This document shows positions 37,018 through 46,866 of a stretch of 47,694 bases of DNA, in pieces (the first letter of the stretch is position 1; each line of letters begins with the position of its first letter). The position numbers were made by a program, and so were the translations under genes. This stretch comes from Actinomycetaceae bacterium (GTDB lineage Bacteria; Actinomycetota; Actinomycetes; Actinomycetales; Actinomycetaceae). The notes beneath the pieces were generated by a model, which had not been told where the DNA came from, made no database searches, and saw only the letters and a program-made list of their open reading frames with translations. Location: contig JAUMUM010000006.1 in assembly GCA_030530685.1 (NCBI GenBank), positions 76,459 to 124,152 on the forward strand. Direction: 5' to 3'.

Positions 37018-37941
37018 TCACCACAGGGCACGTGCGACGATGGCGTCGGCGAACTTCGCCAGGTGCTGCGGGTCGGCGGACAGGTAGAGTGAGGCGTCGA
37101 TCAGGGAGATCTCCATGACGTAGAAATCGTTGTCATTGCCAGATCCTCCGCGCACGATATCGACGCGGTTGTACAGGGGAAGCTCGTCGCGCCCATTGAT
37201 GTCGAGCGTGTAGGCGTGAATGGCGGCACGAATCTGCTCGCCCCAGCGCCACTCGTCCTCGTCCGCGTCCAGTGACCGAACGACCTCCTCCTGCACCTGG
37301 TCATCGGAACGGAAGCTCGGGTGAAGCATGGGCTCCTTTTCGACCCGGTAAGCCGGCATGCCGTTGAGGTAGACGAGCGACACTTCGCCGGATCGATCGA
37401 TCTCCTCCAGGTACCGCTGCACCATGACCGAGTGCCCCTGCTCCAACTCCTGCATCGCATGGTGAATCGCCTCGCCACGCGATGTCGGATCGGTGGCTGT
37501 GTAGCGTCCCGTTCCCCTGCCGCCGGACGACACCGCGGGCTTGACGACGAAGTCACCGAAGGCCGGGAATCGCGTGTGCACCTGGTGCTTTGAATACTCG
37601 TGATCGGGCTCCAACCACGTCGTGGGAATCGTTGGCAACCCGCGCCTGGAGAGCTCGAGCAGGTAGTGCTTGTCGGAGTTCCACTCCATGAGCCCGGCCG
37701 GATTGAGCAAGCGGGGAACGGACCGCGCCCAGGCGAGGAAGTCCTCGCGCTTGTCCGCGTAGTCGCGAACGGAGCGAGCAACGACGACCCCGGCTTGGGA
37801 CCAATCGACCTCGGGGTCGTCCCACACGGCAACCCGAGGTTCAACACCCCTGGCCCGCAGAGCATCGGGAAGCGCGGCCTCGTCCGCGTCGAGGTCTGGC
37901 AGTTCGGAGCATGTCACAAGGGTCACGATTGGATCAGACAC
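37018..37941 (-). CDS. ATP-grasp domain protein
   Basis: 307 residues from GTG (VSDPIVTLVTCSEL). The GTG is preferred because a -10 TAGGAT (37949-37954) lies 7 nt upstream, which would also cut off the TTG two codons earlier. ATP-grasp features: WNSDKHYLLELSRRGLPTIPT, the first lysine block FVVKPAVSSGGRGTGRY, VMVQRYLEEIDRSGEVSLVYLNGMPAYRVEK, and the metal-binding end YNRVDIVRGGSGNDNDFYVMEISLIDASLYL. It probably forms an amide or peptide-like bond (RimK/glutathione-synthetase-like); substrate unknown. Cytoplasmic, apparently monocistronic and leaderless. Confidence 0.87.
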   Translation of the reverse strand: MSDPIVTLVTCSELPDLDADEAALPDALRARGVEPRVAVWDDPEVDWSQAGVVVARSVRDYADKREDFLAWARSVPRLLNPAGLMEWNSDKHYLLELSRRGLPTIPTTWLEPDHEYSKHQVHTRFPAFGDFVVKPAVSSGGRGTGRYTATDPTSRGEAIHHAMQELEQGHSVMVQRYLEEIDRSGEVSLVYLNGMPAYRVEKEPMLHPSFRSDDQVQEEVVRSLDADEDEWRWGEQIRAAIHAYTLDINGRDELPLYNRVDIVRGGSGNDNDFYVMEISLIDASLYLSADPQHLAKFADAIVARALW

Positions 37942-38237
37942 GAGCAAGATCCTACCGGACCGGCCCGCTCAGCGCCCCCGAGCGTCTCGCTAGGCGCAAC
38001 GGCCTTCGCGCATATGCGGGAATTCACTCGTACGTCAAAGCACCCGTCATTTGAAGCCTCGGCCGAAGGCTCGCGCGTTGGAAATAAGCCCAACAAAGCC
38101 AAACGAACCCACCTTCGTCCGGTAAGCGCGAAGCTTCGCCACGATCCTCCGGGTAGCCGGCCCCCGTGGACCTATCGCGCATTCGGGCGGAGCAAAGGTA
38201 TCATTTTTGTTATCTGAGTATTCGTGGAGGGCAACCG

Positions 38238-39209
38238 ATGAAGAGGACCGTGAGGGCTGCGCTTGCTGCCAGTCTGGCCTCTGGCATGGTTTTCGCCGGA
38301 GTGCCGGCTTCGGCCACGGACTCCGATTCCGACGAGCCCGCGGTGCAGGAGACGAACGATCCGCAAGTTCAGGTCGATCCAGGATCAGATCCGGGAGGCA
38401 ACAACGGCGGGTCCGATAACGATCCAAACCCGGAACCGCCGGGCAAGGATGCGACACTCCCTTCGACTCCAGCGGACAGTTCGGATCAACTCCCCGATCC
38501 CCAACCTGCGCCTACGCCCACATCGCCGAGGCCATCGAGTCGGCCGGCCGTCGAATCCCCAGGAGGCCGGGAGGCTCCCCCTAGCAACCACGATTCGGTC
38601 CCGAGCTACCCGAGTACGCAGTCGGAGTCGGATGAATCCATGGGCTTCCCCTCGTCCAACGGAGACACGGCACCAGACGAATCGGACAACTCCAACGGCC
38701 CTTCCTCGAGCGTGAATCCGCGGGCTTTGGATGACGAGGACTTCCAATCGATTTCCTCGCGAGCCAAGGCGGCAGGCGCTCGCGCCTCGCGCTTCGTTCG
38801 CTCGCTTGCGAATCTGCCGCCGGATACGGATGAGGGCAGCCACATCGGATCTCAGCTGTCGAACATCGGCGAGCAGGCAGTTGCGGGGCAAAACGCGCAG
38901 GCCAATGCCGCATCTGACAATTCCACTGCCGCCCCCTCTGGCCAGGACGGCAGTCCGGATGCGGACCCTTCCCAGAGCCCCGCACTGGGACCGGAGGCCA
39001 AGACCCATGAGCCCGCGATGCGGCAGTCGTTGCAGTATGGCCAGAATCTATACCACGGCGGGCACCGCGCCGAGCAGGTGTCAACCACCGATGACCGGCT
39101 GTCGGACAGCGGCGCACAGGCGCAGACGATGACGCTCGCCTCGCTGTCACTGCTCGTGGCCGGCGGCGGGATTCTCGTGGCCCGACGCCGAGGCGCGCAC
39201 CGCGCCTGA
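38238..39209 (+). CDS. Exported, disordered Ser/Pro/Asp-rich surface protein
   Basis: 323 residues from the ATG with GGAGG 7 nt upstream. Sec signal peptide (KRTVRAALAASLASGMVFAGVPASA, cleavage near residue 27), then a long acidic, Ser/Pro/Asn-rich region (about 28-270) with little predicted structure apart from a helical patch (about 155-195, RALDDEDFQSISSRAKAAGARASRFVRSL). A final hydrophobic helix and RRRG tail (MTLASLSLLVAGGGILVARRRGAHRA) anchors it in the membrane. No LPxTG is seen before the helix, so it is probably not sortase-linked. No known domain. Confidence 0.8.
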   Translation: MKRTVRAALAASLASGMVFAGVPASATDSDSDEPAVQETNDPQVQVDPGSDPGGNNGGSDNDPNPEPPGKDATLPSTPADSSDQLPDPQPAPTPTSPRPSSRPAVESPGGREAPPSNHDSVPSYPSTQSESDESMGFPSSNGDTAPDESDNSNGPSSSVNPRALDDEDFQSISSRAKAAGARASRFVRSLANLPPDTDEGSHIGSQLSNIGEQAVAGQNAQANAASDNSTAAPSGQDGSPDADPSQSPALGPEAKTHEPAMRQSLQYGQNLYHGGHRAEQVSTTDDRLSDSGAQAQTMTLASLSLLVAGGGILVARRRGAHRA

Positions 39210-39560
39210 ACCGCGGGCGTCGAGTCGGTCACGGGCGTCGCTTCGCGGCAAGGCATTGTGTGACGCGAAGAGCCAGCTGGCAGCAATGCTCCCGCCCTCG
39301 CGTGACAAGCCTCCGCGGCGGTTCCCATGCGAGCGAACTCGATGATGCGGGAGCCTGCGCCGGCTGCGAACCCGCGACGAACCACCGTCGCAACTCCCTG
39401 CCAGCTGGAGTGCCCGAGGTACCTGCGGGCCTCAGGGCACCTCACCGAGCACCGAACATCCGCGCGCTTCCCACACGTCACGGACACTTATGCAATAGAC
39501 AAGCGCATACTGCGCGCATGCAAAAGGAGGACCTCCACCTGCGGAAGCCCTCCTCGTTCG
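39210..39560. other. Intergenic region upstream of helicase, no gene seen
   Basis: About 350 bases between the surface protein stop and tRNA-Lys. Short frames occur on both strands but none has a ribosome binding site or protein-like composition. Confidence 0.4.
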
Positions 39561-39633
<73 letters not shown>

Positions 39634-39880
39634 GCACGGGTAGTAGCTTATTAAGTAACGGGCCTTACCGCAAGTCGAGAGATCATCTGGAGGGCGTGCC
39701 CTGCCCCACAGTAGGTTGATGCCCGCTCGCATCTACCCCAAAGATCGACGCTCGCGAGTGCGGCCAAGCACCTCGCACCGGCCACATGTCCGGCGGCCTC
39801 CGGCAACGCCTCCCGTATAAAGCCCCACCGCCCGTTGGAGCGCTCGGATAATGTCGGCCACCTGTGGCACCCTAGAACAT

Positions 39881-42739
39881 GTGTCAGACCAAACGATCGA
39901 TTCTCCCGCGGCCGACGAGCCGCAGGGCGGCACGCCCGCGTCACCGGGTGGCGTCGGCCTACCCTTGCTCAACGTCGCCCTTGACCGCTTGGAAGACGAG
40001 TTTGGCCTGGCGCCGGAGGACGACGCGCTCTACGTAGCGTTCGAGTCCTGGGCGCGCTCGACGGGCCGTCCCCTCTACGACCACCAGGAGGAGGCGCTGC
40101 TCGCCGCCATTGAGGGGCACCACCTCATCGTCGCCACGCCCACGGGTTCCGGCAAGTCGATGGTGGCGCTCGCCGCAATCTTCACGGCCCTGGCGCGCGG
40201 CTCGTCGGCGTACTACACGGCGCCGCTCAAGGCCCTCGTCTCAGAGAAGTTCTTCGAACTCATCGACGTCTTCGGCGCGCACAATGTCGGCATGGTCACG
40301 GGCGACGCCTCGATCAACGCCGGCGCTCCGATTGTCTGTGCCACAGCGGAGATTGTGGCGAACATGGCCCTACGCGAGGGCGACGCCGCCGGCATTGGCG
40401 TCCTCGTTGCCGATGAGTTTCACTTTTACGGCGACCCGCAGCGCGGCTGGGCCTGGCAGGTGCCGCTCCTGGAGCTCACCTCGACCCAGCACGTCCTGCT
40501 CTCGGCCACGCTCGGTGACACGTCCCTCCTGGCGAGCGACCTTCGGCGTCGCACGCGGCGGGAGGTCACGCTCGTCGAAAGCGCCGAGCGCCCGGTTCCC
40601 CTGTCTTTCCGGTACTCGCGCGAACCCCTCGGCGAGGTCGTCTCCGAGCTCGTGCACACGCAGCGCGCCCCCGTCTACGTCGTCCATTTCTCCCAGCGCG
40701 AGGCCGTCGCTCAGGCCCAGGCGCTCCTGCCCATCAACCTCATCTCAAAGGAGCAGAAGGCGGCGATCGTCGGTGCCATCGGCGACTTCCGTTTCGGCCC
40801 CGGCTTCGGCAAGACCCTGTCCAAACTTCTGCGTGCGGGCATCGGCGTACACCACGCGGGTCTGCTCCCCCGCTACCGACGCCTCGTCGAGCGGCTAACG
40901 CAGCGAGGGCTCCTGAAGGTCATCTGCGGCACCGATACGCTCGGCGTCGGCATCAATGTCCCCATTCGGACGGTCCTGCTCACCTCACTGTCCAAATTCG
41001 ACGGGGCGCGCTCCCGCCAGCTATCGGCACGCGAGTTCCACCAGATCGCCGGGCGGGCCGGACGCGCCGGTTTCGACACGATGGGCGACGTCGTGGTCCA
41101 AGCCCCGGAATACGAGATCGAGAACGCGAAAGCCCTCGCGAAGGCCGGAGACGATCCGAAGAAGCTCAAGAAGATCGTGCGCAAGAAGGCGCCCGAGGGC
41201 GTCGTTCTGTGGTCGGACAAGACGCTCACCCATCTTCAGACTGCCGCACCCGAAACGCTCACCTCGCGCATGCGGGTCACTCACGCCATGATCCTCAACG
41301 TCCTGCAAAGGCCTGGCGATGCGGTCGCCGCGGCCGTTCGCCTGCTGACCGACAACCACGAGCCAAAGTCTGCCTCCAACCCGCTCCTGCGGCGCGCGGT
41401 GGAGATCTACGAGGCGCTGCGCACGGCGGGCGTCGTGGTCCACCGCAGTCTCGCCTGGCAGGCCGAGCATCCCGGCGAGTCCGCCGTTGCTTTCGCTCGC
41501 GAGGTCCCGGACGACTTCGCGCTCAATTCGCCGCTCGCGCCCTTCGCCCTTGCTGCGATCGACCTGCTGGACCGCCAGTCCGAGGACTACGCGCTCGACC
41601 TCGTCAGCGTGATCGAGGCCGTGCAGGAGAACCCCATGCAGGTGCTGTACGCCCAGGAACGCAAAGCGCGCGGCGAGGCCATCGGACGGATGAAGGCCGC
41701 GGGCTTCAGCTACGAAGAACGCATGGCCGAAGCCGACGAGATCACGTGGCCACAGCCGCTGGCAGAGCTACTGACCGGCGCGCTCGAAACGTATCGCCAC
41801 TCCAACCCGTGGGTCGACGGCTACGAGTTGACGCCCAAGTCGATTGTGCGGGAGATGATCGAAAGCGCACAGACCTTTTCGGAGTTCGTCTCCCACTACG
41901 ACCTCGCACGCAGCGAGGGGGTGCTCTTGCGCTATCTGTCCGATACATACAAGGCTCTGCGCCAGACGGTCCCGCTCGAGGCCCGCACCGATGAGGTGGA
42001 GCGGATCACCGCCTGGCTGGGCGCGCTCGTGCGTTCGGTCGACTCGTCGCTGCTGGACGAGTGGGAGGCCCTTGCCTCCGGCGCGTTGTCCGCGAAGGGC
42101 TCGGTCGGCGCAGGCGAGGCCGAGGGAGGCGGCGAGGAGCTCGCTTTCGGCGTCGACGCCGGCGGGAAGGCACTCGTCACGCGCAATACGCACGCCTTTA
42201 AAACGGCCGTCCGCAACGCAGCCTTCAGACGAGTCGAAGCCCTTCAATTCGAAGACTATGACTATCTGGACGACGTCGCTGGAGGGCCCGCGTGGCCTGC
42301 CGACAAGGAGGCTGGTGCCGGCGAGGAGACTTGCGCCGGCGAGGACGTCGGCACCCAGCCCGCCGGAAGTGGTGCCCGGGCGGGAAGCGGCACCTGGCCT
42401 GCTGGCCCCACGTGGGACGCCGACGCGTGGATCGACGCCACCGCGCTCTACTTCGACGAGTACGAGTCCATTGGCGTCACGACCCGCGCACACAGCGACG
42501 CCTTTTTCCGCCTCAACACGAGCCCCGGCCGCGGTGACCTCGTGGCAGCGGGCGTTGCCGAAGGCCCGGCCGAAGCCATGCTCGCGGGGCGGAAGGCCGG
42601 CCGGCTCTGGCTTCTCACCCAGGCTTTCGACGACGGCCTCGGCGACGGCGCGTGGGGATTCACGGCAGTCGTGGACCTGGATGCAAGTGACGCCGCGGCC
42701 GACGTCGTCATGCACGTCGTCAAAGTTGGAGAATTGTGA
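39881..42739 (+). CDS. DUF3516 superfamily 2 helicase
   Basis: 952 residues from the GTG (VSDQTIDSPAADEPQ). An ATG 30 nt earlier lies inside a likely -10 (GATAAT, 39847-39852), so it is less likely. Helicase motifs in order: Q-like YDHQEEALLAA, motif I TPTGSGKS, Ia YYTAPLKALVSEK, II VADEFHFYGD (DEFH replaces DEAH), III LLSATL, IV VYVVHFSQRE, V VICGTDTLGVGINVPIRTVLLTSLSKFDG, VI FHQIAGRAGRAGFD. The C-terminal DUF3516 domain (about 520-950) holds a Gly/Glu-rich insert (GAGEETCAGEDVGTQPAGSG). Ski2/Lhr-like RNA helicases of this type are actinobacterial; the target is unknown. yggS follows immediately. Confidence 0.92.
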   Translation: MSDQTIDSPAADEPQGGTPASPGGVGLPLLNVALDRLEDEFGLAPEDDALYVAFESWARSTGRPLYDHQEEALLAAIEGHHLIVATPTGSGKSMVALAAIFTALARGSSAYYTAPLKALVSEKFFELIDVFGAHNVGMVTGDASINAGAPIVCATAEIVANMALREGDAAGIGVLVADEFHFYGDPQRGWAWQVPLLELTSTQHVLLSATLGDTSLLASDLRRRTRREVTLVESAERPVPLSFRYSREPLGEVVSELVHTQRAPVYVVHFSQREAVAQAQALLPINLISKEQKAAIVGAIGDFRFGPGFGKTLSKLLRAGIGVHHAGLLPRYRRLVERLTQRGLLKVICGTDTLGVGINVPIRTVLLTSLSKFDGARSRQLSAREFHQIAGRAGRAGFDTMGDVVVQAPEYEIENAKALAKAGDDPKKLKKIVRKKAPEGVVLWSDKTLTHLQTAAPETLTSRMRVTHAMILNVLQRPGDAVAAAVRLLTDNHEPKSASNPLLRRAVEIYEALRTAGVVVHRSLAWQAEHPGESAVAFAREVPDDFALNSPLAPFALAAIDLLDRQSEDYALDLVSVIEAVQENPMQVLYAQERKARGEAIGRMKAAGFSYEERMAEADEITWPQPLAELLTGALETYRHSNPWVDGYELTPKSIVREMIESAQTFSEFVSHYDLARSEGVLLRYLSDTYKALRQTVPLEARTDEVERITAWLGALVRSVDSSLLDEWEALASGALSAKGSVGAGEAEGGGEELAFGVDAGGKALVTRNTHAFKTAVRNAAFRRVEALQFEDYDYLDDVAGGPAWPADKEAGAGEETCAGEDVGTQPAGSGARAGSGTWPAGPTWDADAWIDATALYFDEYESIGVTTRAHSDAFFRLNTSPGRGDLVAAGVAEGPAEAMLAGRKAGRLWLLTQAFDDGLGDGAWGFTAVVDLDASDAAADVVMHVVKVGEL

Positions 42740-42747
42740 GGTGGCCA

Positions 42748-43575
42748 ATGATTGATGCAACTGCGAATGGATCCGTCTCGCCAGATGAGCCCGGTCTTCC
42801 CGAAGGAGCGCCGTCAGAGCCAGAAACGCCGCCGGATGCGGAGCAGCGTCCCGACATCGACGAAATCGCCGGGCGATACGCTGCCGTGCGCGATAGGGTC
42901 GCTCAAGCCTGTGACGCCTGCGGGCGGTCCAAGGACGACGTGGCAATCCTCCTAGCGGCCAAGTTCCAAGAGCCCGAAAGGGTGGTGGCGGCGCTCGGCG
43001 GCGGAGCGCGCCGTCTGGGCCACAACTACGTTCAGCAGCTCGAAGCCAGCGAAGAGTGGCTCTCCCGCACCGGGGCGCCGCCCCATCGCGCGCACGTCAT
43101 CGGCCACGTCCAGGCGAATAAGGCCGCGAAAGCGCTCCAGCACGCGCAGTGCATCGAAACGGTCGACTCGGTCAAGCTCGCGCGCCGCCTCGATCGTCTG
43201 CAGGCCGAGCGCGTCGCGTCCGGAGCGGCAACCGCCCCCTTCGACATCATGCTCCAGGTCAACTCCTCGGGAGCCCCGTCCCAGTTCGGACTTGAGCCCG
43301 AGGCGCTCATCGACGTCGCAGGCCAGATCACCGAATTGACGAACCTGAGGATCGCTGGCCTCATGATCATTGGTGCCCACACGCCGAGCGCGCGGGAGGT
43401 TGCGGCGTCGTTCGCCAGGGCGCGTGTCCTTGGCGAGGAGTTGAGGGCCGCGGGCGTTGCCAGCGCCACCGAGTTGTCCATGGGAATGACGGCCGACATG
43501 GAAATCGCCATAGCCGAGGGATCGACGCAGGTGCGCGTAGGCACCGCCGTCTTCGGTCCGCGCCCAAGCTACTAG
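42748..43575 (+). CDS. YggS-family pyridoxal-phosphate-binding protein
   Basis: 275 residues from the ATG with GAGG 6 nt upstream; a GTG 12 nt earlier overlaps the helicase stop (GTGA) and is an alternative. After an acidic, Pro-rich tail of about 40 residues, the alanine-racemase-type barrel begins: VAILLAAKFQEPERVVAAL (PLP lysine), LGHNYVQQLEA, HVIGHVQANKAAKAL, IETVDSVKLARRL, MLQVNSSGAPSQFG, and C-terminal LSMGMTADMEIAIAEGSTQVRVGTAVFG. These proteins bind PLP without a clear catalytic activity and balance vitamin B6 and amino/keto acid pools. Co-transcribed with the helicase. Confidence 0.92.
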   Translation: MIDATANGSVSPDEPGLPEGAPSEPETPPDAEQRPDIDEIAGRYAAVRDRVAQACDACGRSKDDVAILLAAKFQEPERVVAALGGGARRLGHNYVQQLEASEEWLSRTGAPPHRAHVIGHVQANKAAKALQHAQCIETVDSVKLARRLDRLQAERVASGAATAPFDIMLQVNSSGAPSQFGLEPEALIDVAGQITELTNLRIAGLMIIGAHTPSAREVAASFARARVLGEELRAAGVASATELSMGMTADMEIAIAEGSTQVRVGTAVFGPRPSY

Positions 43576-43711
43576 ACTCAGGCACGGCGGACTCTGCCGG
43601 CCCGCGCCTAGCCAACGACGTGCGCGTCCCCGTCGTCTTCACCTTCAGGTGCGGCACACATCGGCCCACGCCCGCGCCAGCTTCACGAGTGGCATGGGAC
43701 TCGGCGTGCGG

Positions 43712-44554
43712 TCACGGTATCTTGGCCAGCCATCTGCCGGTGGCCAAGCGCTCGCGCACGAGCTTTTCGGCCTCGAGCAACTCGCCGGGCCTGTACGTGC
43801 CGGTCCGGACGCGGCGGCCGCGTGAAATCTCGGCGATCATGGCGTCAATGACCTCGTCCCGGGTCACGTCCGCGTAGTCCCTGACACCCACGACTTTCTT
43901 CTGCGCGGACTTCGTCCCGCGCGCGCCCGTATCCGGCCTGAAGAGGCGCGTGACCTCCATGAGCATCGAGGTATCGATCTCCCAGCTCATGGTGGCGTGG
44001 TGGACCGTGACACCGCTAGCCAGCCGACGCTGTGCGGCCCCTCCGACCTTCCCTTCGTCGGTGGCGATGTCGTTGATGGGGCGGTAGAAGGCCGGCACTC
44101 CCAGGCCTCGCAGCGCATCGAGCACCCACGAATCGCACATGGCGTACGACTCGCGCAGACTCAGGCCGTCAAGGACCTGCGTCGGCAGAATCACCGAGTA
44201 GGTGATGGCGCGGATCGGGTCCATGAACATCGTCCCGCCGCCGGACGTGCGCCTGGCCACGAGCACTCCGCGCCGCCTCGCTGCTTCAGTGTCGACCTCG
44301 TTAGACAGCGACTGTGAACTCCCGATGACGACGAGGGTCTCCTCCCAGTTCCAGATGCGCACCGAGGCCGGACGCGCCCCGGAACCGACGCTCGCTGCCA
44401 CGGCATGATCGAGTGCGATGTTGACCAAGCCGGGCAGGGGCCGCCTCGAACGCAGCACGTCGAACCTTTCGGGAAGCGCGTGCGTACGCGGCCACAGGCG
44501 CGCGCCGTTGTCCCGACCGTCCGCGCCCACGGTCAGGCGAGCCGGTAGAGCCAT
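43712..44554 (-). CDS. Lipoate-protein ligase A family protein
   Basis: 280 residues. The ATG at 44554 lies inside the ilvE 3' end (22-nt overlap); a GTG just past the ilvE stop is an alternative. BPL/LplA catalytic fold: ARRTSGGGTMFMDP (the RR-SGGG nucleotide loop), FYRPINDIATDEGKVGGAAQRRL (lysine of the KxxGxA loop), VHHATMSWEIDTSML and a C-terminal region. It transfers lipoate or octanoate to E2/GcvH domains, or a related acyl acid; the exact substrate is unknown. Third gene of leuB-ilvE-lplA, where a lipoylation enzyme may serve the branched-chain or pyruvate dehydrogenase. Confidence 0.88.
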   Translation of the reverse strand: MALPARLTVGADGRDNGARLWPRTHALPERFDVLRSRRPLPGLVNIALDHAVAASVGSGARPASVRIWNWEETLVVIGSSQSLSNEVDTEAARRRGVLVARRTSGGGTMFMDPIRAITYSVILPTQVLDGLSLRESYAMCDSWVLDALRGLGVPAFYRPINDIATDEGKVGGAAQRRLASGVTVHHATMSWEIDTSMLMEVTRLFRPDTGARGTKSAQKKVVGVRDYADVTRDEVIDAMIAEISRGRRVRTGTYRPGELLEAEKLVRERLATGRWLAKIP

Positions 44555-45675
44555 CCGTGGCGGTCTTCGGCACGGCCGAGCTGTATGTCGGTGAGCTGGT
44601 CGTAGATCGCCTTCGTGGTCGTCTGCTCCTTGAGTTCGACGTGGAAATCCTCGCCCGTCAACGATCCGATCGACGTGACGACAGCAGCGGTTCCGCAGGC
44701 GAACATCTCGACGACCTCACCGCTCTCAATACCCGCAACGACCTGCGCGATCGGCACGGTCTCCTCACGCACGTCACGTCCGTCGTCACGCAACAGCTGA
44801 AGGATCGACGAGCGGGTGCCTCCTGGGAGGATACTGCCCGTCAGCGCCGGAGTGCGAACAGACCCGTCGACCATCACGACGAAAACGTTCATGCCGCCGA
44901 GCTCGTCGATATTGGCGCCCGTATCCGCGTCGAGGAACATGACCTCGTCGTAGCCGGCGTCGTTGGCGATCATCTTGGGCTTGAGCGAAGCAGCGTAGTT
45001 ACCGCCGGTCTTGACATCCCCCATGCCCCCGGGTCCAGCCCGGTGGAAGCGGGATTCAACCCAGATGTTGATGGGCTGGAAACCGTTTTTGAAGTACGGG
45101 CCGGACGGGGAGGCAATGACGAGGTACTCGTATCGGCTGGCGGCGCGCACGCCAAGGAAGGCCTCCGAGGCAAAGATGAACGGTCGCAGATATAGCGATG
45201 CCCCGGGAGTGCTGGGAACCCACTGCGCGTCGGCACGCACGAGGTTGACGATCGACCCCATGAAGTCGGAATGCGCGAACTCTGGAATCGCCAGGCGCCG
45301 GTTCGAATGGTTGAGGCGGGCCGCATTGTAGGTGGGGCGGAAAGTCCAGATGGACCCGTCGTCGTGGCGGTAGGCCTTCAATCCCTCGAAGACCTCCTGG
45401 CCGTAGTGCAGAACCGCGCCGGCTGGATCGAGCGAAAGAGGACCGTAAGGTTCGATGGCGAAGTCACCCCACCCCCTGCCTTCCTTCCACGTCGCGTGCG
45501 CCATGTGGTCGGAAAACTGCGATCCGAAGCCCGGTGCTTCGAGCACGGCCTCGCGTTCCTCCCGGCTTGCGGGCGCGGGATGCGGCTTCTTCGCCCATCC
45601 TCCCGCGAGGTCGTCAGCGGACGGAACCGCCTGGGCTGCGGCTAGTTCGAGCTCTGTTGGCGTATTCATAGACAT
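44533..45675 (-). CDS. ilvE: Branched-chain amino acid aminotransferase
   Basis: 380 residues, starting MSMNTPTELELAAAQAVPSADD. Fold-type IV PLP enzyme: LHYGQEVFEGLKAYR, FRPTYNAARLNHSNRRLAIPE, YLRPFIFASEAFLGVRAAS, the PLP lysine block DVKTGGNYAASLKPK, FLDADTGANIDELGGMNVFVV and FACGTAAVVTSIGS. It transaminates the keto acids to Val, Ile and Leu, the last step of the pathway whose earlier enzymes are at 9-17 kb. 57 nt downstream of leuB, same strand. Length as for family II enzymes. Confidence 0.97.
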   Translation of the reverse strand: MSMNTPTELELAAAQAVPSADDLAGGWAKKPHPAPASREEREAVLEAPGFGSQFSDHMAHATWKEGRGWGDFAIEPYGPLSLDPAGAVLHYGQEVFEGLKAYRHDDGSIWTFRPTYNAARLNHSNRRLAIPEFAHSDFMGSIVNLVRADAQWVPSTPGASLYLRPFIFASEAFLGVRAASRYEYLVIASPSGPYFKNGFQPINIWVESRFHRAGPGGMGDVKTGGNYAASLKPKMIANDAGYDEVMFLDADTGANIDELGGMNVFVVMVDGSVRTPALTGSILPGGTRSSILQLLRDDGRDVREETVPIAQVVAGIESGEVVEMFACGTAAVVTSIGSLTGEDFHVELKEQTTTKAIYDQLTDIQLGRAEDRHGWLYRLA

Positions 45676-45732
45676 CTTTCTCTAAGCGTTGCTACAAGCT
45701 TAAACCCGGCATCCGACAGTTTTTCGATGCGG

Positions 45733-46851
45733 TCAAAGCTCCCGTACCTCGTTGTCGCCGCGCGCCCCGCCTGCCAGCGCGTGGGCCGCGATATCCGAAC
45801 CGATCTGCGACGTCGTTCGCACAAGGGGGTCACCCTGCGCGGTGGCTTCGGCACGTTCAGCCATGTCGGCGTCGATGGCGGCCTCGATCGTTCGGGCAGC
45901 CTCGACGTACCCGAGGTGATCCAGGAGCAACGCAACCGACGCGATGGTAGCGGTCGGATCTGCCTTCTGCTGTCCCGCGATATCGGGGGCCGAGCCATGT
46001 ATCGGCTCGAACATCGAGGGGAAGTCGCCTTCCGGATTGATGTTTCCCGACGCAGCCAGGCCAATGCCCCCCGTGATGGCGCCGGCCTCGTCGGTGAGGA
46101 TGTCGCCGAAGAGGTTATCGGTGACGAGCACGTCGAAGCGCCCCGGATCCGTGACGAGGAAGATCGTTGCGGCGTCGACGTGAAGGTAGTCCACGGTGAC
46201 ATCCGGATATTCGCGCGCAACGTCCTCGACTAGACGCCTCCACAGCCCGCCCGCATTGACCAGCACATTGTGCTTGTGCACGTACGTGAGCCTTCTGCGC
46301 GGCCGGCTTTGAGCCTTCGCGAAGGCGTAGCGGACCACGCGCTCGACGCCGTAGGCCGTGTTCACCGACACTTCCGTGGCGATTTCCTGCGGTGTTCCTT
46401 CGCGCACGACGCCCCCGTTGCCGCAGTACAGTCCTTCGGTTCCTTCACGCACGACGAGGAAGTCGATGTCGCCGGGATCGGCCAGCGGCGTTGGCACGCC
46501 CGGATAGTGCTTGTTCGGGCGGAGATTGATGTAGTGGTCAAAGGCGAATCGAAGTCTCAGGAGCAGACCACGTTCGAGGACGCCCGATGGCACGGAGGGG
46601 TCGCCGATCGCGCCCAGCAAGATGGCATCGTGCTTCTTGAGCGAGGCGAGGTCGGCGTCGGTCAGTGTTTCACCCGTACGGTTGTACCTGATAGCACCGA
46701 GATCGTAGTGGGCAGTCACGACGTCAACGGGCTCTCTGCCAGCCCGATTCGTGACAGTCAACGCCGCTTCCAGGACCTTCAGTCCCTCCGCGACCACTTC
46801 AGGGCCGATGCCGTCGCCCGGAATGACGGCCAGATCGATGGTGCGTGTCAT
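45733..46851 (-). CDS. leuB: 3-isopropylmalate dehydrogenase
   Basis: 372 residues, starting [23 protein letters not shown]. Isocitrate/isopropylmalate dehydrogenase family: substrate and NAD motifs [56 protein letters not shown], and the metal/substrate signature [29 protein letters not shown], then [13 protein letters not shown]. It oxidises 3-isopropylmalate to ketoisocaproate (leucine pathway). It resembles the actinobacterial type. The ATG lies 9 nt after a -10 (GATAAC), so the transcript has a leader of only a few bases. Confidence 0.97.
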   Translation of the reverse strand: MTRTIDLAVIPGDGIGPEVVAEGLKVLEAALTVTNRAGREPVDVVTAHYDLGAIRYNRTGETLTDADLASLKKHDAILLGAIGDPSVPSGVLERGLLLRLRFAFDHYINLRPNKHYPGVPTPLADPGDIDFLVVREGTEGLYCGNGGVVREGTPQEIATEVSVNTAYGVERVVRYAFAKAQSRPRRRLTYVHKHNVLVNAGGLWRRLVEDVAREYPDVTVDYLHVDAATIFLVTDPGRFDVLVTDNLFGDILTDEAGAITGGIGLAASGNINPEGDFPSMFEPIHGSAPDIAGQQKADPTATIASVALLLDHLGYVEAARTIEAAIDADMAERAEATAQGDPLVRTTSQIGSDIAAHALAGGARGDNEVREL

Positions 46852-46860
46852 GTATCCAAG

Positions 46861-46866
46861 GTTATC
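46861..46866 (-). promoter_or_regulatory. leuB -10 element
   Basis: GATAAC on the minus strand, ending 9 nt before the leuB ATG. A TTATCC 16 bp upstream is a weak -35. Implies near-leaderless leuB-ilvE-lplA mRNA. Confidence 0.4.
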
